Notes: generated from the sequence alone by a model not told the origin. Positions 45,079 to 53,577 are shown, numbered from the stretch's first letter. The stretch is DNA of 64,000 nt from Methylobacterium nonmethylotrophicum (GCF_004745635.1 NZ_SRLB01000018.1:1-64000), one strand, 5' to 3'. A program made the numbers and translations.

Positions 45079-45094
45079 AGCAAGCCGCCTGCCA
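45079..45094 (-). promoter_or_regulatory. Candidate sigma-54 promoter of fliK
   Basis: On the minus strand TGGCAGG-N4-TTGCT matches the -24/-12 consensus TGGCACG-N4-TTGCW with one change and exact spacing. The -12 element is about 25 bases upstream of the fliK start, leaving a very short leader with the ribosome site. It fits control of late hook genes by FlbD, encoded at 36958-38328. Confidence 0.6.
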
Positions 45095-45316
45095 GCGCCC
45101 GCGGTCGCGCAAATGCCTGATGATTCACGCTGTTTTCTCGGAGACTCGACCCCGCCGACGGGCCGCCCGGTCGGTTTCTGCCGGGATCCCGGCAAGAACT
45201 TCCCTGCGGGCCCGCCCTCGTGCCGCCCTGGCAGAACCCCGGCCGGATCGCTATAGACTCCGCGTGCGGCGCCGGGGGGCGATCCCCGGATGCCGCCCCC
45301 AACCCTCTGCACGGTC

Positions 45317-46465
45317 ATGAACTCGCTCGATCTGCCCAAGGCCCCGGAAGACACCCGCGTCGTCGTGGCGATGTCCGGGGGCGTCGATTCCTCCGTCGTC
45401 GCCGCGCTGCTCAAGCGCGAGGGCTACGACGTGGTCGGGATCACGCTGCAGCTCTACGACCACGGGGCGGCCACCCACCGCCGCGGCGCCTGCTGCGCCG
45501 GCCAGGACATCCACGACGCCCGCCGGGCCGCGGAGGTCATCGGGATCCCGCACTACGTGCTGGATTACGAGGACCGGTTCCGCGAGGCGGTGATCGACCG
45601 CTTTGCCGACAGCTACCTCCAGGGCGAGACGCCGATCCCCTGCGTGGAGTGCAACCGGTCGATCAAGTTCCGCGACCTGCTCTCCACCGCCCAGGACCTC
45701 GGCGCCGACGTGCTGGCCACCGGCCACTACGTCGCGAGCCGGGCGCTGGCGCATGGCGGCCGGGCGCTCCACCGCGCCCTCGACCCGGCCCGGGACCAGA
45801 GCTACTTCCTGTACGCGACCACGCCCGCGCAGCTCGATCTCCTGCGCTTCCCCCTCGGCGAGCGCCCGAAGGACGAGACCCGGGCGCTCGCCAAGGCCTT
45901 CGGCCTCGCCGTCGCCGACAAGCCCGACAGCCAGGACATCTGCTTCGTGCCGCAGGGACGCTACCAGGACGTGATCGCGCGCCTGCGGCCCGACGCGGTG
46001 CGCCCGGGCGAGATCGTCCATCTCGACGGCCGGCGGCTCGGCCGCCACGACGGCATCATCGGCTTCACGGTCGGCCAGCGCCGCGGCCTCAACGTCGCGG
46101 CGGGCGAGCCGCTCTACGTCGTGCGCCTCGAGCCCGGCGAGGCCCGGGTGGTGGTCGGCCCGCGCGAGGCGCTGGCCACCTCGGTGATCCGGCTCGCCGA
46201 CCCGAACTGGCTCGGCGACGCCCCCCTCGACGCGGCCCGCGACCTGCCCGTCGCGGTGCGGGTCCGCTCGACCCGCGAGCCGCGCCCCGCCACCCTGACC
46301 TGGAACCCGGACGGGCTGTGCGCGGAAATCACCCTGGCGACGCCCGAGGACGGGGTGTCGCCCGGCCAGGCCTGCGTCATCTATGCCGATGACGGGCCCC
46401 GCGCACGGGTCCTCGGCGGCGGCACCATCCGGCGGGTCGCGGCCGAGCGCCTGGCGGCGGCCTGA
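45317..46465 (+). CDS. mnmA: tRNA 2-thiouridine(34) synthase MnmA
   Basis: Puts sulfur on U34 of tRNA-Lys, Glu and Gln. The 382-residue protein starts at ATG 45317. The PP-loop is VVVAMSGGVDSSVVAALL. The catalytic cysteines are in ETPIPCVECN and SQDICFVPQG, and the DQSYFLYAT and GFTVGQRRGL segments are family markers. A beta-barrel C-terminal domain follows. It is divergent from fliK. The downstream methyltransferase starts 55 bases later on the same strand. Confidence 0.96.
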   Translation: MNSLDLPKAPEDTRVVVAMSGGVDSSVVAALLKREGYDVVGITLQLYDHGAATHRRGACCAGQDIHDARRAAEVIGIPHYVLDYEDRFREAVIDRFADSYLQGETPIPCVECNRSIKFRDLLSTAQDLGADVLATGHYVASRALAHGGRALHRALDPARDQSYFLYATTPAQLDLLRFPLGERPKDETRALAKAFGLAVADKPDSQDICFVPQGRYQDVIARLRPDAVRPGEIVHLDGRRLGRHDGIIGFTVGQRRGLNVAAGEPLYVVRLEPGEARVVVGPREALATSVIRLADPNWLGDAPLDAARDLPVAVRVRSTREPRPATLTWNPDGLCAEITLATPEDGVSPGQACVIYADDGPRARVLGGGTIRRVAAERLAAA

Positions 46466-46520
46466 CCCGCGGCGCCCGCGCGCGGACTGGGACAAGACTC
46501 ACCTCGGAGACGATACGGAC

Positions 46521-47174
46521 ATGCTGAGCGAGCCGCGAGAGGCGGGGCCCACCACCGCCTTGATGCGCAAGGCCTACGCGCGCTGGGCGCCGGTCTACGA
46601 CGTGGTCTACGACAAGCTCACCGAGCCGGCGGCCCGGGACGCGGTCGAGGCGGCGCTCGTCGGCGGACGGCGGATCCTGGAGGCCGGCGTCGGCACCGGC
46701 CTGTCGCTGGGCTACTACCCGAAGGATGCCGAGGTCTACGGGGTCGACCTGTCGGAGGACATGCTGCGGCGCGCCAGCCGCAAGGTGGCGCGGCGCGGCC
46801 TCACCCATGTCAGGGGCCTCCAGGTGATGGATGTCTGCCGCCTCGGCTACGCCGACGCCAGCTTCGACGCGGTGGTGGCGCAGTTCCTCATCACCCTGGT
46901 GCCGGACCCGGAAGGCGCCCTCGACGAGTTCCTGCGGGTGCTCAAGCCCGGCGGCATGATCGTGCTCGCCAACCATTTCGGCCAGGAGGACGGCACCGTC
47001 GCCCGGGTCGAGGAGATCGTCGCCCCGCTCTGCGAGAAGATCGGCTGGAGCTCGGCCTTCAAGGCCGGCCGGATCGAGGCCTGGGCCAGGTCGAAGGGCG
47101 TCACCTTCATCGGCGTGCGGCCGACCTTCCCGGGCGGGTTCTTCAAGATCCTGCGCATGCAGAAGGCCGGGTGA
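46521..47174 (+). CDS. pmtA: Phospholipid (phosphatidylethanolamine) N-methyltransferase-like
   Basis: A 217-residue class I SAM-dependent methyltransferase. Motif I is RILEAGVGTGLSLGYYP, then VYGVDLSEDMLRRASRK and LRVLKPGGMIVLANHFGQE. The VGTGLSL pattern and length match the Rhodobacter/Rhizobium-type PmtA that makes phosphatidylcholine. Alternatives are ubiquinone or other small-molecule methyltransferases of the same fold. The ATG start is at 46521. Its last four bases overlap the start of the membrane protein gene that follows. Confidence 0.78.
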   Translation: MLSEPREAGPTTALMRKAYARWAPVYDVVYDKLTEPAARDAVEAALVGGRRILEAGVGTGLSLGYYPKDAEVYGVDLSEDMLRRASRKVARRGLTHVRGLQVMDVCRLGYADASFDAVVAQFLITLVPDPEGALDEFLRVLKPGGMIVLANHFGQEDGTVARVEEIVAPLCEKIGWSSAFKAGRIEAWARSKGVTFIGVRPTFPGGFFKILRMQKAG

Positions 47175-47986
47175 GCGCGCCGAAGCGGCCGGAGGAGCCT
47201 GCGCCCGGGACCGGCCCCGAGGCCGTGGCCGCCCCGGCCTGGCGCGGCTGGCTGCGGGTGCTGCCGCTCGTCGCCCTGGTGGCGCTCTCGATGGGCCTCC
47301 TCGTCGGCGGCATCACCCGCTGGTTCAGCCTCGACCAGCTGCTGGCCTCCCGGGCCTTCGCCAAGGCTTGGGTGGCGGAGGGGTTCTGGCGCGCCTATGC
47401 GTGCGCCTATCTGGCCTATGTCGGCACCGTGGTCGTGTCGCTGCCGGTCTCGGTGGTGATGACGACCCTGTGCGGCTTCCTGTTCGGGCCGGTCCCCGGC
47501 GCGCTGGTGTCGATCTGCGCCGCGACGACCGGCGCCGTCATCGTCTTCTCCATCGGCCGCACGGCGGCGGGCGAGGTGCTGCTGCGGCGCGCCGGCACGC
47601 GCCTCGGCCGCCTGGCGGAGGGGTTTCGCCGAGACGCGTTCTCGTACGTGATGGTGCTGCGGCTGCTGCCGGTCTTCCCGTTCTGGATGACCAACCTGGC
47701 GCCGGCGATCTTCGGGGTGCGCCTGCGCACCTTCGCCCTCGCCACCCTCATCGGCATCAGCCCGGGAGCCTTCATCTACGCCTCGGCCGGCGCCGGGGTG
47801 GAGAATGTGGTCGCGGCCCACCAGGCGGCCAAGGAGGCGTGCGTCGTCGCCGGCGGCATCGCCTGCGACGCCGCCCTGTCGCTGCGCGCCGTCGTCACGC
47901 CCCAGCTCCTCGCCACCCTGCTGGGCCTCGGCGCCCTGGCGCTCTTGCCCGTCGCCTGGCGGCGGTGGCGCGGTGATCCCGGTTGA
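47171..47986 (+). CDS. TVP38/TMEM64-family (DedA-like) membrane protein
   Basis: A 271-residue inner-membrane protein starting at GTG 47171, overlapping the previous stop by 4 bases. The family core is AYLAYVGTVVVSLPVSVVMT, TLCGFLFGPVPGALVSICAA and TTGAVIVFSIGRTAAGEVLL, then SYVMVLRLLPVFPFWMTNLAP and ISPGAFIYASAGAG. Related proteins are lipid scramblase-like (VTT domain). The coupling to a phospholipid methyltransferase gene fits a membrane-lipid role, but the activity is unproven. Confidence 0.88.
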   Translation: MSAPKRPEEPAPGTGPEAVAAPAWRGWLRVLPLVALVALSMGLLVGGITRWFSLDQLLASRAFAKAWVAEGFWRAYACAYLAYVGTVVVSLPVSVVMTTLCGFLFGPVPGALVSICAATTGAVIVFSIGRTAAGEVLLRRAGTRLGRLAEGFRRDAFSYVMVLRLLPVFPFWMTNLAPAIFGVRLRTFALATLIGISPGAFIYASAGAGVENVVAAHQAAKEACVVAGGIACDAALSLRAVVTPQLLATLLGLGALALLPVAWRRWRGDPG

Positions 47987-48185
47987 CAGCGCCGCGGCGC
48001 AAAGCTGCATCACGCGCAATTCCTTGGCAGTCTACCGGATCTTTGGCAGTCTGGCGGGCGACTGTCCGAGGCCGCCGGCGCGCGAGGGGGCCAAGGCCTG
48101 ACAAGCATGGTAGTGTCGCGTCGGCCTGGTCGCGCCTCAGAGCGTCGGGCAAGCGGGGGCGCGGGCAAGCGAGGACGTCGGGAAC

Positions 48186-49622
48186 GTGCATGGGGCCGAT
48201 GACGCGGCGAGCCAGGGTGGCCTCCGGCGGCTCGCCGGCCGGATCGGGCTGTCCGGCCGCCTGCTCGTGCTCACGGTGGTGTTCGTCCTCATCGCCGAGG
48301 TGCTGATCTACGTGCCGAGCGTCGCGACCTTCCGGCGCTCCTGGCTGTCGGACCGGGTCGCCGCCGCCCAGGTCGCCGCCCTCGTCCTCGACGCCGCCCC
48401 CCAGCAACGGGTCTCGGATGACCTCGCGCGGCGGCTCCTGATGGGCGTCGGGGCGCGGGCCATCGCCCTCAAGGCCGGGGGCGCGCGGCGGCTCCTCAAC
48501 CTGACGCCCATGCCGCCGGAGGTCGGCGAGACCGTCGACCTGCGCGAGGCCGGCTGGATCGAGGGCATCGCCGGCGCGTGGCGCACGCTCACGCACGTCA
48601 ACCCCCTGCCCCTGCGGGTCGTCGGCCACGGCATGGACGGCGTCGACTTCGTGGAACTCGTCCTCGATCCCGCGCCGCTGCGCCACGCGATGATCGCCTT
48701 CTCGGGCCGGATCCTGCTCGCGTCGCTGGCGATCTCCGGCATCACGGCCGGCCTCGTCTTCCTGGTGCTACAGCTCTCGATCGTGCGGCCGGTGCGGCGG
48801 CTGGCGCGCAACATCGCCAACTTCGCGGAGGATCCGGAGGACCTGTCGCGGCGGATCAGCCCCTCCTGGCGCAACGACGAGATCGGCGCCGCCGAGACGG
48901 CGCTCGCCCGCATGGAGACGATCCTGTCGGGCGAGCTGCGCCAGAAGCGGCGGCTCGCCGATCTCGGCCTGTCGGTGAGCAAGATCAATCACGAGTTGCG
49001 AAACCTGCTCACCACCGCGCAGCTCCTCGTCGACCGGCTCGAGCACGTCACGGATCCCGGGGTGCAGCGGGTGGCGCCGCGCCTCGTCGCCACCCTCGGC
49101 CGGGCGATCCGCTATTGCGAGGGCACGCTGGCCTATGGCCGCGCCGCCGAGCGCCCGCCCGAGCGCCGCCTCCTGCCCCTGCGCCCGATCCTGCGCGACG
49201 CCCTCGACCTCGCCGGCCTGGCGCCGGGCGCCGCCGTGACCATCGAGGACCGCACGCCGGAGGGGGTGATGGTCGACGCCGATCCCGACCAGCTGTCGCG
49301 GGTCCTGGTCAACCTGGTGCGCAACGCCGTCCAGGCCCTCGGCCTCGCCGGCGCCAGCGACGGGCCCCCGCTGGTCGCGATCGAGGCCGAGCGGGCGGGC
49401 GCCACGGTGACGATCCTCGTCGCCGACAACGGCCCCGGCCTGCCGGAGCGGGCCCGGACCCACCTGTTCGAGGCCTTCCAGGGCTCCGGCCGCTCCGGCG
49501 GCACCGGGCTCGGCCTCGCCATCGCGGCCGAGCTGGTGCGGCTCAACGGCGGCACGCTGAGCCTCGACGAGACCCGCAGCGGGGCGCGGTTCCGGATCGC
49601 CTTGCCCGACCGTGCCGCCTAA
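48186..49622 (+). CDS. HAMP-containing sensor histidine kinase
   Basis: A 478-residue membrane kinase starting at GTG 48186. The first helix is LVLTVVFVLIAEVLIYVPS, a periplasmic sensor of about 125 residues follows, and the second helix is ILLASLAISGITAGLVFLVL. HAMP (VRPVRRLARNIANFAEDPED), the DHp with the phosphorylated His in SVSKINHELRNLLTTAQLL, and HATPase with LVRNAVQAL, VADNGPGLPE and GGTGLGLAIAAEL follow. No cognate response regulator is adjacent. The gene is preceded by a pair of 10-base direct repeats. Confidence 0.92.
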   Translation: MHGADDAASQGGLRRLAGRIGLSGRLLVLTVVFVLIAEVLIYVPSVATFRRSWLSDRVAAAQVAALVLDAAPQQRVSDDLARRLLMGVGARAIALKAGGARRLLNLTPMPPEVGETVDLREAGWIEGIAGAWRTLTHVNPLPLRVVGHGMDGVDFVELVLDPAPLRHAMIAFSGRILLASLAISGITAGLVFLVLQLSIVRPVRRLARNIANFAEDPEDLSRRISPSWRNDEIGAAETALARMETILSGELRQKRRLADLGLSVSKINHELRNLLTTAQLLVDRLEHVTDPGVQRVAPRLVATLGRAIRYCEGTLAYGRAAERPPERRLLPLRPILRDALDLAGLAPGAAVTIEDRTPEGVMVDADPDQLSRVLVNLVRNAVQALGLAGASDGPPLVAIEAERAGATVTILVADNGPGLPERARTHLFEAFQGSGRSGGTGLGLAIAAELVRLNGGTLSLDETRSGARFRIALPDRAA

Positions 49623-49711
49623 GCATCATTCGCCGAAGTGGTCACCGGTCCGGTGCCAAAAATGATGCGAAACCAGAGAACCAAGCAGAAGTGCGCGACG
49701 CAATTCTGCTT
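49623..49711. repeat. Interspersed palindromic repeat
   Basis: Two hairpins begin right after the kinase stop: gcatcatt (49623-49630) with aatgatgc (49661-49668), and aagcagaa (49683-49690) with ttctgctt (49704-49711). The core cgaagtgg-caccggt matches the element at 1341-1387. It lies between convergent genes, where it may also stop transcription. Confidence 0.75.
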
Positions 49712-49740
49712 AGCATCGCCCGCGCGGGCCGGCCGATCGA

Positions 49741-50343
49741 TCACGCCCGCTGAAGCTCGTATGTCTCCTCGTCGATGACGGCGGCGCGCCCAGGCCACAT
49801 TGCGAACCTCACGCCCGCCGAGACGCCGCCGTTCTTCGGACTGCTGGGGATCTCCAGGAGCTCGGCCGCCCGGATGGACAATTCGCCGATGCGCGTCGCC
49901 CCGCTGACGTCTGCGACGACGGCCTCGATCGTCTTCCCCTGGAAGCTGACCTGCGCGTGACACCCGATCACGACGCCGACGGCGTGATGCCGGACGATCG
50001 GGTTGACGACGACGTAAGGAACCGTCTTCGCATCGACGTAGCGCGTCGCGATCGGCCTTCCCTTCCAGGCATAGGTCGTCTGGGAGTACAGGTTGCCGTG
50101 CCCGTCATCGAGCGGCTCGCCATCGCCGCGATCGAGCAGGACGCCTCGCCAATCCCCGTCAGGATAACCGGCGTTCTGGAGCAGGTCCAGACCGTGATCG
50201 TCACGGCGATAGGCGAAGTGCTTGACGTTCTTCTGCCCGTTGGCGCCGTCGGCGTCAATCGCCGCGCCCGACTCCCAATGCACCCGACCGTCGTCGTCCT
50301 GAAACACCTCGATCTTCCCGATCTTCGCAATCATGGTCGACAT
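49741..50343 (-). CDS. GH75 (chitosanase)-like protein
   Basis: A 200-residue protein without a signal peptide, starting at ATG 50341-50343 with GGAG upstream. It has an Asp-rich N-terminal part (ESGAAIDADGANGQKN), then YVDAKTVPYVVVNP, and GVVIGCHAQVSFQGKTIEAV followed by ADVSGATRIGELSIRAAELL. The D-x-G...RIGELS segment resembles the active-site region of family 75 chitosanases (Asp and Glu). The lack of a secretion signal is odd for a chitosan hydrolase. The family call is from pattern memory and should be tested. It is divergent from the LysR gene. Confidence 0.65.
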   Translation of the reverse strand: MSTMIAKIGKIEVFQDDDGRVHWESGAAIDADGANGQKNVKHFAYRRDDHGLDLLQNAGYPDGDWRGVLLDRGDGEPLDDGHGNLYSQTTYAWKGRPIATRYVDAKTVPYVVVNPIVRHHAVGVVIGCHAQVSFQGKTIEAVVADVSGATRIGELSIRAAELLEIPSSPKNGGVSAGVRFAMWPGRAAVIDEETYELQRA

Positions 50344-50687
50344 TGCATCTGCTCCGCTTGATTTTTCGTCTTGTCAGCGCAATGGACCACCTGCGCATAC
50401 ATATCGTCATCGACCAGACATGCCGCAGGCAAGAAATTAACCGTTACGGGCAATGTATCAATCTGTTTCCATGGCACCATCGAAATGACCGACGATCGCG
50501 CCTGACGACGAAGACCGTTTCAGGGCTGTCGTTCCCGTTCCGCGGACAGTGTCGTGACGGTGGTGTTGGCGATGGCGGGTCAGAACGACGTCGCTCGTCG
50601 TCACGGCCCGCACCGTACGGCCGACCGCCATCCACCCGTCGCCGGTCGATGTTGCCAATCCGGCCGGCACCGCCGCATCGTAGCGGC
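50344..50687. other. Divergent intergenic region, GH75-like gene and lysR gene
   Basis: 344 bases holding the promoters of two divergent genes. It is AT-richer near 50380-50470 than its surroundings. A LysR protein often controls the gene divergent from its own, so the GH75-like gene is one possible target. No clear palindromic operator was picked out by eye. Confidence 0.5.
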
Positions 50688-51584
50688 ATGTCCCTGCGCG
50701 TCCCCCTCTCCGCCGTGCGCTCCTTCGAGGCGGCGGCGCGCCGCCGCTCGTTCAAGGACGCGGCCGCCGAGCTGAACCTGACGGCGAGCGCCGTCAGCCA
50801 CGCCATCCGCAAGATGGAGGCGTCGCTCGGCGTGACCCTGTTCGAGCGTCAGGGCCAGGGCGTGGTGCCGACCGCCGCCGGCGAGGCGCTGCTCGAGCAT
50901 GTCGGCCGCGCCTTCGACGAGCTGCATCGCGGCCTCGACCTCGTGGCGGCGCGCGGCCCGCAGCTCCTGCGGCTGCACTGCGCCCCGAGCCTCGCGGCGC
51001 AGTGGCTGACGCCGCGCCTCGCCCGCTTCCTCTCGGCCCATCCGGGCTTCGAGGTGCGCTTGGCGGCCGGCATGGACTATGCCCGCTTCGTCAGCGACGA
51101 GTTCGACGCCGACCTCGTCTACGGCCCGCCCCGCGGCGAGGGCCTGGTGGCGGTGCCGCTCTGCACCGAGACGGTGATGCCGCTCTGCGATCCCGAGCGC
51201 GCCGCCCGCATCCGCGAGCCGGCGGATCTCCTCGATCAGGTGCTGATCCAGAGCGACAACAAGCAGGTGCGCTGGCCGCTCTGGTTCGCCCGCAACGGCC
51301 TGCCGGCGCCCCGCCCCCTCGGCGTGCGCTTCGACCGCAGCTTCCTGGCCATCGCGGCCGCCGCCGACGGGCTCGGGGTGGCGCTCGAATCGACCCTGCT
51401 CGCCGAGCGCGAGATCGCCAGCGGCCGCCTTGTCGCGCCGTTGCGGGGCCTCGCGCAGGACGTGACGTATGTCGGCCACCACCTCGTCTACCCGGCGACC
51501 ACCCGGCGGCGGGCGCCCTTGCGGGTCTTCGCCCGGTGGCTGGCGCAGGAGATGGGCATCGCGCTGCCGGAGGATCTGGCGTGA
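50688..51584 (+). CDS. LysR-family transcriptional regulator (GcvA-like)
   Basis: A 298-residue regulator starting at ATG 50688. The winged helix-turn-helix is SLRVPLSAVRSFEAAARRRS, FKDAAAELNLTASAVSHAIR and KMEASLGVTLFERQGQGVVP, of the GcvA subgroup. The effector domain begins near residue 90 (LLRLHCAPSLAAQWLTPRLA). It is divergent from the GH75-like gene and upstream, on the same strand, of the SDR-transketolase-TRAP operon, so either could be its target. A T-N11-A dyad lies before the operon. Confidence 0.92.
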   Translation: MSLRVPLSAVRSFEAAARRRSFKDAAAELNLTASAVSHAIRKMEASLGVTLFERQGQGVVPTAAGEALLEHVGRAFDELHRGLDLVAARGPQLLRLHCAPSLAAQWLTPRLARFLSAHPGFEVRLAAGMDYARFVSDEFDADLVYGPPRGEGLVAVPLCTETVMPLCDPERAARIREPADLLDQVLIQSDNKQVRWPLWFARNGLPAPRPLGVRFDRSFLAIAAAADGLGVALESTLLAEREIASGRLVAPLRGLAQDVTYVGHHLVYPATTRRRAPLRVFARWLAQEMGIALPEDLA

Positions 51585-51614
51585 AGCGGCCTGCCACTCT
51601 TCTCCCACCCCGGA

Positions 51615-51733
51615 CCTCATCCTGAGGTGACCGGCGATCGGAGATCGCCGGGCCTCGAAGGAGGGCTCCAGGGATCGCAGTAGTATCTGGAGCCCTCCTT
51701 CGAGGCCCACTGCGTGGGCACCTCAGGATGAGG
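51615..51733. repeat. Large inverted repeat after the lysR gene
   Basis: Outer arms of 15 bases (51615-51629 cctcatcctgaggtg and 51719-51733) are perfect complements. Inner arms, about 20 bases of gggcctcgaaggagggctcc and its complement, surround a short loop near 51672-51686. The whole folds into a long hairpin with side bulges. Such elements are scattered in intergenic DNA of this order; it may also end the lysR transcript. Confidence 0.7.
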
Positions 51734-51784
51734 GCTAGGATGGGAGAACGGCCGGCATGCGCCAAGACCCGACGCCCGCCCAGA

Positions 51785-51797
51785 TGAATCCCATTCA
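51785..51797. promoter_or_regulatory. LysR-type T-N11-A dyad
   Basis: TGAAT-CCC-ATTCA is an exact dyad with T-N11-A geometry, the general LysR recognition pattern. It is 163 bases upstream of the SDR start codon, and the LysR gene is just upstream on the same strand. Confidence 0.4.
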
Positions 51798-51959
51798 CCT
51801 CAGCCTGCAATTTCCGCGTTTGTCGCCGCCCCTCTCCCCGGGCACTCTGCCGCCAACGAGACGAGGGAGGCACCGTCGAAGAGACGGGCGGCGAGGCGGG
51901 GCTTGAGCCCCGCGCGCCGGCGTCGCTCCCTCGTGCATGGAACAGCCAGGGAGGACGAC

Positions 51960-52709
51960 ATGCTGCTGACCGACAAGGTGTGCCTGATCACCGGCGCCGC
52001 ATCGCTGCGGGGCATCGGCCGGGCGACCGCGAAGCTCTTTGCGCAGCACGGCGCCACGGTGGTGATCCTCGACCTCGATGCCGGCCAGGCCGAGGAGGCC
52101 GCCCGGGCGATCGGCGAAGGCCATCTGGGGCTGGCCTGCAACGTCACCGACAAGGCCGCCTGCCAGGCCGCCGCCGACGAGGTGGTCTCACGCTTCGGTC
52201 GCATCGACGTGCTCGTCAACAATGCCGGCATCACCCAGCCGCTGAAGTTCATGGAGATCGAGCCCGGCAACTACGACGCGGTGCTCGACGTGAATCTTCG
52301 CGGCACGCTCTACATGAGCCAGGCGGTGGTGCCGCAGATGCGCCGGCAGCAATCCGGCTCGATCGTCTGCATGTCGTCGGTCTCGGCGCAGCGCGGCGGC
52401 GGCATCTTCGGCGGGCCGCATTACAGCGCCGCCAAGGGCGGCGTGCTCGGCCTCGGCAAGGCGATGGCCCGCGAGCTCGGCCCCGACACGGTGCGGGTCA
52501 ACAGCATCACGCCGGGCCTGATCCAGACCGACATCACCGGCGGCAAGCTCACCGACGAGCTGAAGGTCGAGATCGCCAGGGGCATCCCGCTCGGCCGCCT
52601 CGGCGTCGCCGACGACGTCGCCAAGGCCTGCCTGTTCCTGGCCTCCGACCTGTCCTCCTACATCACCGGCGCCGTCATCGACGTGAACGGCGGCATGCTG
52701 ATCCACTGA
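51960..52709 (+). CDS. Short-chain dehydrogenase/reductase
   Basis: A 249-residue classical SDR starting at ATG 51960 with GGAGGA upstream. It has the TGAASLRGIGRATA glycine motif (residues 11-24), NNAG, and the Ser-Tyr-Lys catalytic set in MSSVSAQRGGGIFGG and PHYSAAKGG, and ends in the family VDVNGGMLIH. It would oxidise or reduce a hydroxyl of the transported substrate. It is the first gene of a six-gene run with gaps of 13 bases or overlaps up to the TRAP genes. The substrate is unknown. Confidence 0.92.
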   Translation: MLLTDKVCLITGAASLRGIGRATAKLFAQHGATVVILDLDAGQAEEAARAIGEGHLGLACNVTDKAACQAAADEVVSRFGRIDVLVNNAGITQPLKFMEIEPGNYDAVLDVNLRGTLYMSQAVVPQMRRQQSGSIVCMSSVSAQRGGGIFGGPHYSAAKGGVLGLGKAMARELGPDTVRVNSITPGLIQTDITGGKLTDELKVEIARGIPLGRLGVADDVAKACLFLASDLSSYITGAVIDVNGGMLIH

Positions 52710-52722
52710 CGGAGGCGATCCC

Positions 52723-53577
52723 ATGTCCCACGCCGAATCGCCGCCGCGGCAGAACAGCCCCTCGCTCGCCGAGCGGGCCTACCGCATCCGCCGCAACGCC
52801 CTCTTGATGGGCGAGGTCCAGGGCCAGGGCTACATCGCCCAGGCGCTCGGCATCGCCGACGTGCTGGCGGTGTCGTACTTCCACGCCATGCGCTACCGGC
52901 CGGCCGAGCCGGAATGGGAGGGGCGCGACCGCTTCCTGCTCTCGATCGGCCACTATGCCATCGCGCTCTACGCCGCGCTCCTCGAGGCCGGGATCCTGCC
53001 GGAGGACGAGCTGACGAGCTACGGGGCCGACGACAGCCGGCTGCCGATGTCCGGCATGGCCGCCTACACCCCCGGCATGGAGATCACCGGCGGCTCGCTC
53101 GGTCACGGCCTCGCGCTGGCGGTCGGATTCTGCCTCGGGCTCAAGCGCAAGAAGTCGGACTCCTTCGTCTACTGCCTCATCTCCGACGGCGAGCTCGGCG
53201 AGGGCTCGATCTGGGAGGGCGCCTGGTCGGCGAGCCACTGGAAGCTCGACAACCTGATCGCGATCGTCGACGTCAACAACCAGCAGGCCGACGGCCCGGC
53301 CCAGCAGGTCACCGGCTTCGAGCCGGCCGCCTCCCGCTTCGAGGCCTTCGGCTGGCACGTCCAGCGGGTCGACGGCAACGACATCGACGCCCTGGTCCAG
53401 GCCTTCGACGCGGCCCGGGCCTGCACCGAGCCGAAGCCTCGCATCATCATCTGCGACACCAAGATGGCGAAGGGCATCCCCTTCCTGGAAGCGCGCGAGC
53501 GCAATCACTTCCTGCGGGTGGAGCCGCAGGAATGGCAGGACGCCCTGAAGATCCTGGATGCCGGGAGGCCCGCATGA
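52723..53577 (+). CDS. Transketolase, N-terminal (thiamine diphosphate) subunit
   Basis: A 284-residue half-transketolase starting at ATG 52723 with GGAGG upstream. The TPP site is shown by LSIGHYAIALYAAL, GGSLGHGLALAVG and SDGELGEGSIWEGAW, with Mg-binding in VDVNNQQADGPAQQV. It needs the second subunit encoded by the next gene, which starts inside its stop codon (ATGA overlap). Split transketolases are typical of dedicated sugar-catabolic operons rather than the pentose phosphate pathway. Confidence 0.93.
   Translation: MSHAESPPRQNSPSLAERAYRIRRNALLMGEVQGQGYIAQALGIADVLAVSYFHAMRYRPAEPEWEGRDRFLLSIGHYAIALYAALLEAGILPEDELTSYGADDSRLPMSGMAAYTPGMEITGGSLGHGLALAVGFCLGLKRKKSDSFVYCLISDGELGEGSIWEGAWSASHWKLDNLIAIVDVNNQQADGPAQQVTGFEPAASRFEAFGWHVQRVDGNDIDALVQAFDAARACTEPKPRIIICDTKMAKGIPFLEARERNHFLRVEPQEWQDALKILDAGRPA

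Larger units (their letters stand above)
51585..51959. other. Intergenic region before the SDR-transketolase operon
   Basis: 375 bases without a gene. The left part is the large hairpin repeat at 51615-51733. The right part should hold the operon promoter and a LysR-type dyad at 51785-51797. A GGAGGA ribosome site lies at its right end. Confidence 0.55.

Noticed and set aside
51615..51733. CRISPR-like repeat
   Set aside because: It is a single hairpin element; there are no regularly spaced repeats with unique spacers, and no cas genes occur in the window.
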